From Strobilurus pachycystidiatus (taxonomy: Eukaryota > Basidiomycota > Agaricomycetes > Agaricales > Physalacriaceae): a stretch of DNA of 64,000 nt. The first letter of the stretch is position 1, and every line of letters starts with the position of its first letter. The notes under the pieces are model-generated. The model saw only the letters and a list, made by a program, of their open reading frames with translations, had not been told where the DNA came from and did not search any database. The position numbers and the translations under genes are program-made. The DNA lies in assembly GCA_019915135.1 (NCBI GenBank), contig JAHLMK010000012.1, forward strand, positions 1,474,371 through 1,538,370, in the 5' to 3' direction. Positions 33,733-44,888 of this stretch are shown one piece after another.

Positions 33733-36600
33733 ATGGCGCGTACACCGACTCAACCGCAAGCGCGGAAGCGCAAGTACAAGAAAAAGAGTAAAAGCGACCG
33801 GAAAAACGCGAAAGGATGGATGGAGGGGAAGCGACAAGAAGTCTTCCTGCCGCTGGTACCGTCATTCGCTGAGGCGGCTGACAAGGGGTGGCAGGTGTTG
33901 GAGAGCAGAATGAAGGAGCTACAGAGTCTCTATCACTTCCATTTCCCTTGGCCCATGACCGACACCGACGAGCCAAGCGAGTTACTGGAGTACGACCCCC
34001 TACGCCCGCCCAGAATGACGGAATCGTCCTTGAGCGACGAGGAGCTGGCAGCCAAGAGGGCGCATGTCGAGATCTACAATAATGTCAGTAATACCAAGTG
34101 TTTGGAAGCGTCCGGACTGACCATTCGGTAGCGTTTGCGCAGGTGGTTCCATTACCGCGCTCGGAAGTTGAGGAAGCGCCTCGCGCGACTGACAAAGCGC
34201 GACGCTGACGATCCATTCCAAATTTTGATGGCGAAACTGGCGGGAGTCGATAAGCCTCCTCGTCAACCTCAGGCTGCTCATCTGTGGGCTCATGCGAACT
34301 GGAAGGAAGGCGAGAATATCTCTGGGAAAATAGAAACGTCATGGAACGACCGCGCGAACAAGGACGTTACAAGGCGCAACGTGACCTTGGCGTCCAGTAT
34401 GATGCGGAAGGAGTTCGCGGGGCAGAGTGCGGAAGTGAAGGCGAAGTGGGCGCAGGAGGCAAAGACAACAGGGGACAAGGCGAAGGCGGAGTATAGGAAT
34501 CTGTTGGAGAAGCCGCCGTCAACAGCGCCGGAGGCGCGTGCACTGTGAGTACCGACGTCCCGCGATGATATATATATATGTTCTTGACTGACTGGTACTT
34601 GACAGAGCTTGCGCGAGGGCTGAAGCCTTCATCGGACAGATTAATCGGGGAATCGAGGAAAGGACGTTTTGCCGAGTTTTTACATTGATGGGAGGTCCAA
34701 TGGACGTGCATAACGGGGAGATTGGGACGGTAAAGTGAGTCTTTCGGGTGTCTGGATGGAGACATAGATACTAATGGGGTGCTACAGTGTCACGACGACG
34801 AAGCACGGAGGCACTGTACCCTTAAGTTTTCCTGAGTGGATGGGCTTAGAACGAATGAAGACGCTTACGGACGCATACCAAGAATGGCTGGAGTTGTGTT
34901 ACTCCAAGACGGAGAAGGCATCGGTCGTGTGCCAGCGGAGCGGTGCGGCAGGAAATGAACGGCCGCCAGTATTGAACGAGCCTGGTTCCGCCCCGTCCTT
35001 GACCGCCGCGAGCTCGAGTGGAACAGACTTGACATCGGCTGTTCCGAACCCGATACCACTTCCCCCAACCGCTGGCGATGACGCTGGGCTCCTCGCACTA
35101 CCCACCGACCAACTCGCTATGTCCGGTTCCCAGCGCCCCGATGAGATGGACCCGGAGGTCCCCCAGCTACCCGCCGATGACGATGGAATCGGCCACAAAA
35201 CCTTACCCGCCTCCATGCCGGTTGGAACGACGGATGTCATTGCCACTGGAGGCACAGACGATGGTGTTGGGGATGTGACTGATGCCAGTGCAGGAGATAG
35301 TGCACCGATACAAACGACTGTCGACACTACCAACCCCGAATCCACGTCGTTGGCGCGTCGCGTATCGACTCGACATAGAGCCTCGGCGAGAACTAGTAAC
35401 GTCCATCAGAAGGTGCTTGACAACCTATCGGATGAGGAGTCCGATACAGACTCGTCGGATGACGACTCCTCCGACGAGTTCTCCGGTCCATCGTCTTCTG
35501 AGGACGAAGCGTCCTTGGATGGGTCCGAGAACAGCGGTGGTGAGGAGCGCGTCAATGAGGATTCTGGGAAAACTAGAGGGAAAAAGATGAGAAAAAGGAA
35601 GGATGACGACGGAGGGAAATCGGACCGGAGAAAGATGTCTAGGGAAAATGGTACCGATGGCGATGGTGGTCGACAGACGTCGAAGAGGAAGAGCAAAGGG
35701 GCGGCTGTGCGAGGACGGAGGACTGCCGGTTTGGACGAGGAGGCAGATCAGCCGCCGAAGAAAGTTATGAGGTTGAACGAGGACGACCAAGCCACGAGCG
35801 GTCGGATGTCGGCTCCGCCACTTGGGCAGGGATCCCCGCCCAGAAAAAGTCTGTCTCAGATTGCGCTGCGCACCTCGGCCCCGCCAGACTCGCTAATTCA
35901 TGGTCCCGCTCCCACCGTCGTTGGACCATCTGCTCCAAAAACTCCGGCGCCATCTCCGGAGTCTTCTGAGCCTGCGACTGCATCTCAGGTCTCCGGCGAT
36001 GATCCGGGGTCAGAAACGGCGAGAAGTGCAGCAGAGGATCGCAAAAAGATTGATGAATTGTTGGCGGAGGCACCCCTTTGGTTGTCAGAGCCAGTATCGG
36101 AGTTTTTGGAGGCGAATGGGGGAGGGGATTTGATGAGACTATTGCGCTTGCTGTTGGAGATTGAGCGTCAGCATGGTTGGACATCTGTGGAGGATGGGAA
36201 GAGATCGAACCTGAGTGGTACTCGCTACCGCCCAGCGTTGCTAGCTTCTTGGATAAGGAACGGTCGCGCGCGCGCGAATAAGCGAGCGGTGTTGATGGCG
36301 GACGATGCGAAGATGTTCATGGCGTCCTGGTCGACGTGGTGGGCGGCGTTACAGAGTGGTTGGCGACTCCGTGATGATCAAGGACGATGGCGAAGAGAAT
36401 CGTATGGAGGGGATTGGGATAAGTTGATTGTGCCAGGGCAGAATGGTCTGCTCAGCGTGGTGGCCGTTCTCTCATGGTGGAAGTCGTACGCTATCGAATC
36501 TGGGGAAGCGGAGGTGGAAGTTTTGTGTGAGGAGGCGGTGCGGGATGTGGAATGGGTGATGACGGGTGTGCTTGCGGAGTTGCAGCGATCGAATGATTGA
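33733..36600 (+). CDS. HMG-like / Trp-rich C-terminal protein, KDZ-2 copy A
   Basis: Exons 33733-34083, 34132-34544, 34606-34734 and 34788-36600 encode 901 aa. Residues 1-117 are Lys-rich then helical. Residues about 118-255 include an HMG-like segment (ARKLRKRLARLTKRDAD, AHLWAHANWKEGENISG, KAKWAQEAKTTGDKAKAEY). After a conserved VTTTKHGGTVPLSFPEWMG block comes a long Pro/Ser/acidic region with likely nuclear signals (KTRGKKMRKRKDDD, KRKSKGAAVRGRR). The Trp-rich end reads SWSTWWAALQSGWRL and NGLLSVVAVLSWWKS. The ATG at 34774 lies inside the last intron and is not the start. Homologous to the KDZ-1 gene at 9378-12070. Confidence 0.78.
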
Positions 36601-37415
36601 CGGGTTTGGAAGCTCGGTGGGTGATTAGATAGACAAATAAAATATATGTTGATGAAAAGATAACGAGCGTGGCGAGATTAGGAGTGGCGTAGGTTAAAGG
36701 GTCCTGATGGGGCGTGGCGAAAATGAACAAGTCCAGCACAGGCACGTGCTGTTGGACTTGATCGCCACGTGGTCACCGGATGACGCGTACGGTGCGGCGC
36801 GCCCAGAGCGCACACTGCAGCGTTCCCAGAACGCCGAAGTGAACGTATTTCCAGTCTGAGAAGTATGCATTGATGAGGTGACGGCTATTTACTGGGCTTC
36901 CTATCTAGCTAGCAAAATACAAAGAAATTAAAAAAGCACCGGACTGGCATGGACTGACCCGATTTTCCCGCGGGCGTGTCTGACAAAAGAAATTAAAATG
37001 TGGTGTGCCGAAATTTCTGGAGCTGGACCCCCGTGTGGCCGCCAGCAAAGGGTGTGGCGCATTTGCTGGGACCAACCGGGATGACCGCACCGATCCTGCT
37101 AAATGTGGCGGAGCGGACCTGCGTACGCTATCCCAATGCGTACCGCGACGCCCTGAAGCCGAGGGCCTGAACGATGCCGTGCATCCCAGCCGCATTTCAT
37201 TTTCCGCTGGTTGAGAGTATCCCCAATTAGAGGGGTAGGCGCGCGGATTGGCGCCCCGCTGGAGCGACGACGGCGGCGGTGCGGTTATGTAAGCCCCCGG
37301 CGTCTGCCACGGAATGTACCCGGGTCCCGCGCTCTGGCTAAGTATCGGCCGTTTGCATGTATGTTTTGATGATAAGTATCATGGGCTAATTGTCTAATAA
37401 GTACCACATGGGCTC
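36601..37415. repeat. KDZ-2 right subterminal region, copy A, no gene
   Basis: Contains a long imperfect palindrome at about 36729-36761 (CAAGTCCAGCACAGG...GTTGGACTTG) around a CACGTG core, with a second CACGTG close by. Short GTGGC repeats follow (AAATGTGGTGTGCC, GTGTGGCCGCC, GTGTGGCGCATT, AAATGTGGCGGAGC), recalling the KDZ-1 subterminal GTGGCGCAG units. Confidence 0.5.
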
Positions 37416-40286
37416 GAAGGAACCAATGTCAAACAGCTGGTACCCTGCCACGACTGTCTCCCCCCAAACCTTCGCCACATTCGAGGCCCTCAACCACTTT
37501 CGCCGCCTGAACGTCACTGCAAATGTGAACGTTCGCGATTTCGTCACCTGTCTAGAACGCATGACGGATCCGTTGGGTTTGCACTGGGTACCCGATCGCT
37601 ACAAATCCTTCGCCCTCATGTCTCGTCAGTGGTCCTTCCTCAAGCGCATGCGTCGTCAAGGCATTGCCCATCTTCCTCGCGGGATTTCTTCCGCGCCGTT
37701 AGGTTCCGCGGCCATTCGGTGCTGGGCGTGTCCTCGTCCTCGCGTCAATCTTCCTGAGGGATGGAGAGATGTCGAGGAGAATCTTAAGTAAGGTTTACTG
37801 ATTCAGTGGCGCACTTTTACTCATGCTGTTTGTAGATTCAAGTATCAGCTTTTTCTGGGTCTCGACGCCAACTTTCGTATGGAATCGAAGCTTCGGAAAA
37901 AGAGTCGCAATAAGTCGTATCCAATCTTGGCGGACGGACTCGGATGTGTCGTGCCGTCCGAAAATTACGCAGACCACCTCAAGAATTACGCTACGGAAGA
38001 GGATGTGAGTAGTACCTCCCCAGTCAATCGCTCGCGCTAATTATCCTGATAGGTATCGACGTGCATAGCGTTTGCTGCCTTGATGCAGAAGGAGACCCGA
38101 GTTTCGTCCGGTCTTTGTGCGACGGGCGTAGGCGGCTGCATTTGTACCCGCCATGAACTTATTCGCCCTCTTGGGCTTGGGGATCTGCTCAAGGGAGAGA
38201 GGTATGGCTTTCTCTTACTTTTCAGCCCAACAATACCTCATGTAGCGATGCAGATACGCCAACATGGACTACGTTTTCTGGGCTTCGGTACTAGGGGAGG
38301 AGTTAGCAACGATCTTGGTGTCCTATGATATAGGGTGCCAGTGGAAAGTCAATCCCCACAAGCGCTTCCCCGGAATGCCATCCTTGCTCAAGTCGGATTT
38401 GGCGAATGGCGATCCCCAACCTACTATCCGTGTCGGTCTTCCGGTTTGGCATAGCGCCGTTCACAAGGAGGACTGTACGATGGCCAACTCGTTACGCTAC
38501 AAGACGGGCGCGGGCATGACTGATGGGGAGGGTGTCGAGCGCGTTTGGTCGGGTTTGAACCCAATCGCCACCTCTACGAAGGAAATGCACGCAGATGGGC
38601 GACACGAGAATCTCAAAGACTCTATCGACAACCACAATTTTCAGAAGAACTTGACGCTGGGTAAGTCTATCCATGAACTCAATTAACAGAACTATCCTTC
38701 TTACTCAGAACTATAGCAACCCTTCTGGCGCGTCGTTTGGAGGTTGCGAAGGAGGAGCGTGCGACCCAATTACGGAACTATAGGGAGACATCAAACTCTC
38801 TCGACACCGAGTTGCGGGACAAGTGGCGAGGGAAAATTGATGCGTGGCACGCTCAGGAAGATCTTCCCATTAAAGACCAGACGGCTAGGAATCCGTACTG
38901 CTCCGGATTGAAACAGGGTAAGCAAGGTTTCCTCTATAATATGCGTCAGACCTTCTGATATTCTTGTCAGATATGTTATCCGAGGAGCAAGTTCGATCTC
39001 AGCTGCAGGAGCAGGAACGAGAGGAAGAGAGGCTACTTGCTCCGGAGTTGGCCTCGAAAGGGCGTAAATTGAGCCAGACAATGTTCTTGACACTCGGCGT
39101 GTGGTTGGAAGAATCTCAGTAAGTTGACTGATACAATCATGGTTTTATAGGATACTAAATTTGTCTTTAGGCGGCGCATAAAGGACATGATCAAAGCCCG
39201 CGTTCAAATTGACCAATCACATAACAAGTTGTTGGCAGACCGGCGCAGGACTTTCTTCCAGCAGTTGTTGCGTTTTCGCGCTCTGCAGGATACGTACATG
39301 CCCGGGGCCCGGATGCTGGTCAACGTTGACGAGGAGGAGGCATCAATTCGAGGGACGCCAACCCCCGCAGAGGCTGTCAAGCTCTGGCTGCCCTCACAAA
39401 TTCCCATCGACATGCGCCGTTCTATCGGCAAGCCGACTCTCTACGACATGGAGGCAAGTCTGCGGCGTGCACAACTGTCGACTTCCCTACACCACCTGCG
39501 CATACGCCTTCACGCCAAACGCCATCTCATTATGTTTCGAAACGCTTATCTTTGGGGTCAGAGGAAAACGGGCAGAGCGCGAACTCTCATCAACTCTGTT
39601 AGCGACAAGGTTGATGGGTTGGCGCGTAAATATAGAGAGGCACGGGCGGCGCTGATATCGTTGGTGGGCGATGCGTCATGTGGCGAGTTCCGTGCCCTCA
39701 ACAAGGAGGACGTCACCATGCGCTATGTCCAGGACCACGACGCAAAGGCCGCTCGACGTCTCGCAAAGATTGCTGGCCGACCGACACAAAACATGACTAT
39801 GGGCGGCGTCTGCGAGGAAGTGAGTGGCGACGAGGCCGATAAGGAGGTTGCTGAGGGAGCGGAGGAGCGTGGAGCTAGTCGTCGGACTATGTCGTGGATT
39901 TGGACGGCGCAGGGTGCTCCCAAAGAGTCTGATGAGTATCTTCACGAGAGTGAGTGATTGTTACTACTAACTGTCGTAACATACTGACACTACTTGCAGC
40001 TGTTCGCATCGAATGGTGCAAATCCTACGCCCGCAAGGAGCGCTGGCGGGAGGAAGTTATCATTGGCAAAGAGGAGCAGGTCCGTACCCTCCTTTCACTC
40101 AAGCACGAGGGGAATGAATGGCGGCGGCGGAGCGATGTTGCGTGGGGGAGCATATCGGAGCAGAGAGGACGCCGCGCGTACGCCTTACGCCAGGCAGCAA
40201 TGTACGACAGCCTCCACGCCAGGTTTGTTGGACAGTGGCAAAAGAAGACTGGGACAAAGCGCAAGCGGTCAGCTGAGTGCACATAG
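37416..40286 (+). pseudogene. KDZ-1 transposase, catalytic and C-terminal part after the copy A insertion
   Basis: Continues in frame from 20181 as KEPMSNSWYPATTVSPQTF. Multi-exon with GT-AG introns near 37790, 38004, 38205, 38660, 38917, 39119 and 39950. The KDZ core is complete: SYDIGCQWKVN near 38325, GLPVWHSAVHKEDC near 38440, and TDGEGVERVWSGLN near 38520. These carry the expected acidic and His/Cys residues. The C-terminal helices include TMSWIWTAQGAP and TVRIEWCKSYARKERW, and the stop is at 40286. If copy A were absent this would be a full KDZ transposase; as it stands, the gene is split by 17 kb. Confidence 0.82.
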
Positions 40287-40697
40287 CGGACTCTGTGACT
40301 ATAGCATACACTTGTATTTAACATGTGCCACATTCATCAAAGCGGACTTTACGGTACAGCGAAATTTACGGACCTTTTACGGAGTCACACAGCATATAAT
40401 AAACCCTATATATTCATTTATTAGATTGAATTTAGTTGATTTGGAAAGGCGGAGAAGTACGAGTCCCAAAGAGGAAGCTTTGAAACTCCGCTTTGGGACG
40501 GAGCGCGCTAATGTTACTCAGAGGGCGGGCAGTGTCCCGCGGACATGGCCCAGTATGGCAAGGGGCCTGCTTACATACTGTAGCATATATTACACTCATC
40601 GGTTGCTACAGCCAAGCTCTGGCTATTGCTAGGGAATGAGCATCTATGTTTTTCTTGCTAGCTCAAGATGTGACGCTCATACCTACAGCTAGTGGTG
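40287..40697. repeat. KDZ-1 3' untranslated region and right terminal inverted repeat
   Basis: The inverted repeat occupies about 40545-40697 and mirrors 8121-8253. The TSD CCCAATGG follows at 40698-40705. Confidence 0.72.
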
Positions 40698-40705
40698 CCC
40701 AATGG

Positions 40706-41216
40706 CAGAGGCAAGATGCCAAAGGGTACTGCGAAGGAATGTACATTAGCGCAGATGCAATAATGTCCAGCTCTGAAGTACATGAGGGAATGTACTTCGA
40801 CTTATATACTGTTCTAGTGCCCCAAATTGGTTACTGACTGAGTCAGAGCTCCCACTGTGTCGGATGCAATGGAAGACACTTAATCCACTGTTTCAAGGGG
40901 CGGGGCGCCCAATCGGCGGGCTGCCATTGGTCGGGAGGGCGGAAATGGCGGGAGCATGCGCTCATGCGCCTAAGTATAGACTTGGCTCGAGTCATAGGCT
41001 GCCAAGAAGTTCCTGGGATGACTCCAGAGACTCCTGAATGAGTCAGAGCGGGTAAAGGGCGGGATCCCGCCGCTTCACATGCTGCAGCGACTCCTGAGTG
41101 AGTCAGAGCGCCCAATGCGGCAGGATGACGTTCTGGAGGCGCTCTGAACCTTCTGGGACCTTCTCCATGGTTCTACAACCTTCTCCTGCGGTCCAGAGGC
41201 TCTCCAAGCGTCGAGT
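40706..41216. other. L1 internal remnant with GAGTCAGAGC repeats, no gene
   Basis: The motif CTGA(C/A/G)TGAGTCAGAGC recurs near 40837, 41034 and 41093. The reading frame on the minus strand is an artefact of these repeats. Confidence 0.4.
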
Positions 41217-41221
41217 GTTGG

Positions 41222-41679
41222 TGTAATAATCGTGCCCAACCACTGACACAATAACCACTGAGCCAAAAGGCTACTATGACGACTTGTCATTTAGTGTGGT
41301 TGGGGCTATATATACCATGTGTTATAGACTGTTCCGCATGTCTATAACAGTACCTCCTCCTTTAGGCACTGAACCAATGGAGCCTGAGTTGGGACAGGGC
41401 CCAGCAGCACAGCCACTGATCACAAGGGTTCTATAGCAAAGCCCCCAGGGACGCAACCCTGCAAGTCAGTCGATTCTGAGGAGTCATGGACAAAGTATGG
41501 AAATTTGCCCATGAGCCAGATCGAACCGGTGACCTGTTGAAGTCGTCATACTGTAATAATCGTGCCCAACCACTGACACAATAACCACTGAGCCAAAAGG
41601 CTACTATGACGACTTGTCATTTAGTGTGGTTGGGGCTATATATACCATGTGTTATAGACTGTTCCGCATGTCTATAACA
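41222..41679 (-). mobile_element. TRIM (miniature LTR retroelement), 458 bp
   Basis: Two identical-looking 128-bp LTRs (41222-41349 and 41552-41679, TGTAATAATC...CTATAACA) flank a 202-bp non-coding middle. The TSD GTTGG lies at 41217-41221 and 41680-41684. A polypurine tract (AAAGGAGGAGGT on the minus strand) adjoins the left LTR, and a TATATATA box lies in each LTR, so the element reads on the minus strand. The LTR holds a box-A-like TGGCTCAGTGGTTA and the middle a box-B-like GGTTCGATCTGG. Confidence 0.88.
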
Positions 41680-41684
41680 GTTGG

Positions 41685-42123
41685 TGTTGTGACTTCTCCT
41701 TCAATAGATACACCTCTAGATGACTCCACGAGTCTCTAGAGCGATTCCTGGTAGTGGTACCTTGTGTGTGCTTCTTTCTTGAGTGCTGTAGCTGTTCCCG
41801 AGTGTTGTGGCCATTACAACGATGTGTGCAATGGTCTGAGAAGTGATCCAAGACCAAGAGAAGCTACTGTCATGCTGTGACAAGTACCAGTTCCCTGGTG
41901 TTCACATTGATCCACTATGAGAGTATGCGCAGGTGCTCCCGGAGCTCCTGAAGCGTCTAGACTCTGTCATCATCCTGCTTTACTTCCCGGTAGAGCTTCT
42001 GTGGCATGGAAGATAGATCATAGATGTGTGTGCAGCCATTGTGAGCCAGAGTTGTGGCTGTGGCGATGAGCCGTGCGGCTGTGTAGGTGAGACAAGTGAT
42101 CTGCCTGGGAACGGATCATGACA
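41685..42123. repeat. Solo-LTR-like dispersed repeat, copy 2
   Basis: TGTTGTGACTTC...GATCATGACA, homologous to 3742-4171. The TRIM has inserted at its left edge. The flanks show no convincing 5-bp TSD. Confidence 0.55.
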
Positions 42124-42479
42124 CCAGTGTCGGTTTTGGTAGAGATCAAAAGTTTAATGGACAAGGGCTTGCACGTTCTTTGGTTTCCCGGTACGAGCCC
42201 AAGGCTGTGCGCTTCTTTAGCTGTGACTTCCTTTGGGTACAATGCTGGTTCCTGGATCTGAATGAGCTACAGACATGTTTGTCACATGGCCGTGCATGCC
42301 TCTTTACGCCGGTAGGTATTTGCGCCTAGTACAGAGCGGTCCAAATAGAGTTGTGGCGCAGATATTTGGTGTTTCCCAACAATTTCCCAATGCTTGCTCT
42401 CATTAAGGCGCTTTATCAGTGATCGCTGTTCCCTAGAGATTATTTAGAACGCCGCGCGCTCAGACCCCAATGTCGTTAA

Positions 42480-43356
42480 CTTCTGTCGATGGCACTTTCT
42501 CATGCTGGATCGTTCTTTTTGAGGACAGTAATTTCCTAATCCAGTGGAAGTTCTTAGCGTGCCTCCGTCGAATATATGTCGAGAATCTGGTTTGTCCCAA
42601 CTGTCCAGAGCTTAAGTTTTTCTAATTTGGGAATCATCCTGATTTCGAGGGATGGGAAGATAATTCCCAGCAGGGCTTTCAGGAAGGGATTGGAGTACAA
42701 AACTCTTTCTGCGTCCAATTCCTTTCTCATCCCTTTCCTGTTATGTCATTTGTTGTTTATTGTTGCGCGCATCCACGTATTTGCCCACTCCTACGCGGAT
42801 GCCTGCTCCTTGTCGTCTGAGCACTATTTTTGTGTCGGCCCCGCTAGTAGTCAACGGAATTTGTTTGCTGTCCCGGGACAGCTTCCTGGTTTGGGTCCAG
42901 GGCGACATTTCTCGTCTTCCACCTGCGGTTGTGGAGGCCTGGTCGCGCTGTGTTGGTTGTATAACCGAGGCCCTCCGGGTGGCCTCGACATTGTCGGTGA
43001 AGATCACTGATCCCTTGGTATGGGCCTTGCTAGTGAGCCTTCTTTCCTTTTGGCCCCGAGGTTGGTTTCTGACGGAGTCGTTTTCCTCGTTCATTCTGTT
43101 TTGCTCAGCGATCGCGCATTTGGGGAGGGTGTTTTTCTGTCCGCCGTTGTCGTGGTGGGCTTTGACGCGCCCGTCCCCTTAGGCCACTCTGCGGGCGCTT
43201 GCGACCTGTGCTTGGCTCCTGTTCGCTCCTCATGGTACGGTTTTTGTCTATCGCTTCGCAATACTTTACTAACCGGTAGATGTCCTCTTTGTGTTTAGTC
43301 AATGCTTTCCCTGGGTCGGCGCCAGATATGACGATGTATTGCGTCGACGCTTTTGA
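42480..43356 (+). CDS. Possible unknown spliced gene inside L1
   Basis: Several plus-strand open stretches could be exons of one gene: an ATG at 42480 (SVDGTFSCWIVLFEDSN), later VVNGICLLSRDSFLVWVQGD, and GACDLCLAPVRSS joined over a GTACGG...TTTAG intron (43235-43298) to CQCFPWVGARYDDVL, stop at 43354-43356. The CxxC and CxC could bind zinc. A TTCCCTAGA motif sits about 50 bp upstream. Exon joins are uncertain and no family is recognised. Confidence 0.3.
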
Positions 43357-44332
43357 CTTGATCCTTCGCTATCTCTGGGATCACCTCTCCATTTGTCGCC
43401 TCATCGCTATTCTCTGGGTGTCGGAGCGGGATCTGGCCATTGCTGCCTGCTTTCGTGAGTTTGTGGTCGCGGAGGAGACTCTGGGATCAGAGACCCCGGG
43501 ATCGGAGACTTGTTGGAACATGACTTTCAAGGAGTGGTCCCGGTTAATGGACTCGGCGCGGGATTGGTGAGGGACTTGGTTGCTTCAAGGGAATTTGAGG
43601 GGATGTCGTGCAGAGGAATTTCGTAGGTGTGAATGGGGGTTCCTTCTTGGACGCATAGGTACGGGCATGGACCCAATACGTCTCCGATAGTAGTTTTCAA
43701 TGCGCGCCCTTTTGTATATTTTTGTAACTCTATACATTGTCTTGATGCTGCCTGATCCTGGTCGAGGATCTTTGGTAATGCGCCTGAACTTGTCGCCCTC
43801 GCGCGTCACAATCAATTAATTGTAGCGTGATTCATGGGATCAGGCCCTCGGCCCTGATCGCCGAGTGGTTGGGTTATTGCTTCTGCTGGGTGGGGTTCCT
43901 TCCTCTCTCTTTGCGCTTCCAGTTTGACCTCCCCGAGGTTCTGAGGACCGCCCCTTATCACGGGGCCCTGATGAATAGCCCAATTATCTGAGTCCTGTGT
44001 TGTTTGTGCCGAGTGAATTTTATTCTAAGAATGATGGGCGCAATGCGCAGAATCCATCAGTCCTCCCTTTCATCGAGAAAGAATACAACGTCGTCGACAT
44101 AACGAATTTTGCGCCAGACGCCTTTGGGAAGGATTTGAGCATTATGTCTTTGTAGATGGGAGCGACATTGGAGTTCCTCCGAGAGTGGACTATGATGAAT
44201 AACTTCATTACTAGTCAATGATGATCCATTTGAGTATATTGGTTCGATGTAAAGTTCTCTGATGAACCTAGGGAACCGTATTTGTCGAAGGGGTTTCTCC
44301 AGGTAGAACTGGGAGAAATGATGCAGGTGTCG
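43357..44332. other. L1 internal region, no supported gene
   Basis: Short unrelated open frames on both strands only. No retroelement domain was recognised. Confidence 0.35.
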
Positions 44333-44618
44333 TCAAGTTTGTTGTTGCAAGGCGGGAAGGTGTTCCCCGGATATCTGTGAGAATATTGCCAGGGCAAGCG
44401 TATACCTTTTTACAAAGGAATGGAGGAGGGGCCAGTCCTCCATTGTCCGAGACGTTTGGTAGACCACGTCCATTATCCGTAGTACCCTTTGTGTTACTTC
44501 CCGGTGGTGTGGTGTTCCCTCCGCTTCGTCTCGTAGAACGGTTACTTGAGAGGAGACGTCTCGGAGTTGGGAGAGCAACCGGGTGTTGGTTTGGTTGAGC
44601 GGAATGAGGGACGGGGCT
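44333..44618 (-). pseudogene. L1 5' reading frame, main part, split by KDZ-2 copy B
   Basis: The minus-strand frame begins at ATG 59861 (MTQGPFTMTTLVLSTTP), is interrupted by copy B at its TSD, and resumes at 44618 as AAPSLIPLNQTNTRLL, ending at 44333. The joined frame is about 113 aa and mostly helical (QLRDVSSQVTVLRDEAEG). From its position just inside the 5' LTR it could be a Gag remnant, but the sequence is not diagnostic. Confidence 0.4.
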
Positions 44619-44888
44619 GCGTGCGCACCTGTGGATGTAGCCAAAATACTCCTATCCAATAGTTATCACAAAAACATACATACAAATAACCCGATGGTTA
44701 TCGTGACCGATAACTATCGATCAATGATAGCAGCACTAGGCCTGCCCGATTAGGAAGCTGGCATCCAAATGCGGCTGAGGGAGCGCTCCAGCCCCCGCCC
44801 TCTCCCGTTCTCTTTCCAAATAGAGCTAACAGTCTTGAAAATCAAATTCTGTAAGGGTCTCGGGATACGCATTACAGGCGGGCACTAC

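Larger units (their letters stand above)
20182..37415 (-). mobile_element. KDZ-2 copy A (17,234 bp) inside the KDZ-1 transposase
   Basis: Starts CACCTGTGGATGTAGCC and ends CCACATGGGCTC, flanked by GAAGGAA at 20175-20181 and 37416-37422. It is almost identical to copy B (44626-59805), except for a 2,054-bp excess from a tandem duplication and a few point differences. The ends form at best a weak inverted repeat (CACC-TGTGG against CCCATGTGG). The transposase-side terminus of KDZ-1 also begins CACC. Strand is given as that of the transposase. Confidence 0.92.
8121..40697. mobile_element. KDZ-1: large gene-carrying KDZ DNA transposon (32.6 kb including nested KDZ-2 copy A)
   Basis: Bounded by the 8-bp direct repeat CCCAATGG (8113-8120 and 40698-40705) and by diverged terminal inverted repeats of about 130-150 bp. 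The left end reads AGTCCTAGCTGTAAATATGA; the right end, reversed, reads CACCACTAGCTGTAGGTATG. Both then share ATGAGCGTCA and AACATAGATGCTCAT. Subtracting copy A and its 7-bp TSD leaves 15,336 bp, close to the 15,180 bp of KDZ-2. The gene order is HMG-like (-), viroplasmin-like V2 (+), unknown X (+), basic-motif protein (+), viroplasmin-like V1 (-), helical P2 (-), SAM-like P1 (-), transposase (+). Confidence 0.85.

Noticed and set aside
34774..36600. 608-aa ORF starting at 34774 as a complete gene
   Set aside because: The ATG lies in an intron just before its CAG acceptor. Upstream exons from 33733 join in frame and match the KDZ-1 homologue.
20182..37415. Starship-type giant element (cargo genes, 6-7 bp TSD, 15-17 kb)
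   Set aside because: No DUF3435 tyrosine-recombinase captain was seen at either end. A full KDZ transposase is present instead.
37390..37791. Independent gene starting at 37390
   Set aside because: The first codons are in the KDZ-2 terminus. The rest is the interrupted KDZ-1 transposase.
41217..42125. Single larger LTR element combining the TRIM and the solo-LTR-like repeat
   Set aside because: The TRIM has its own TG...CA LTRs, polypurine tract and GTTGG duplication, and its removal joins sequence up to the repeat.
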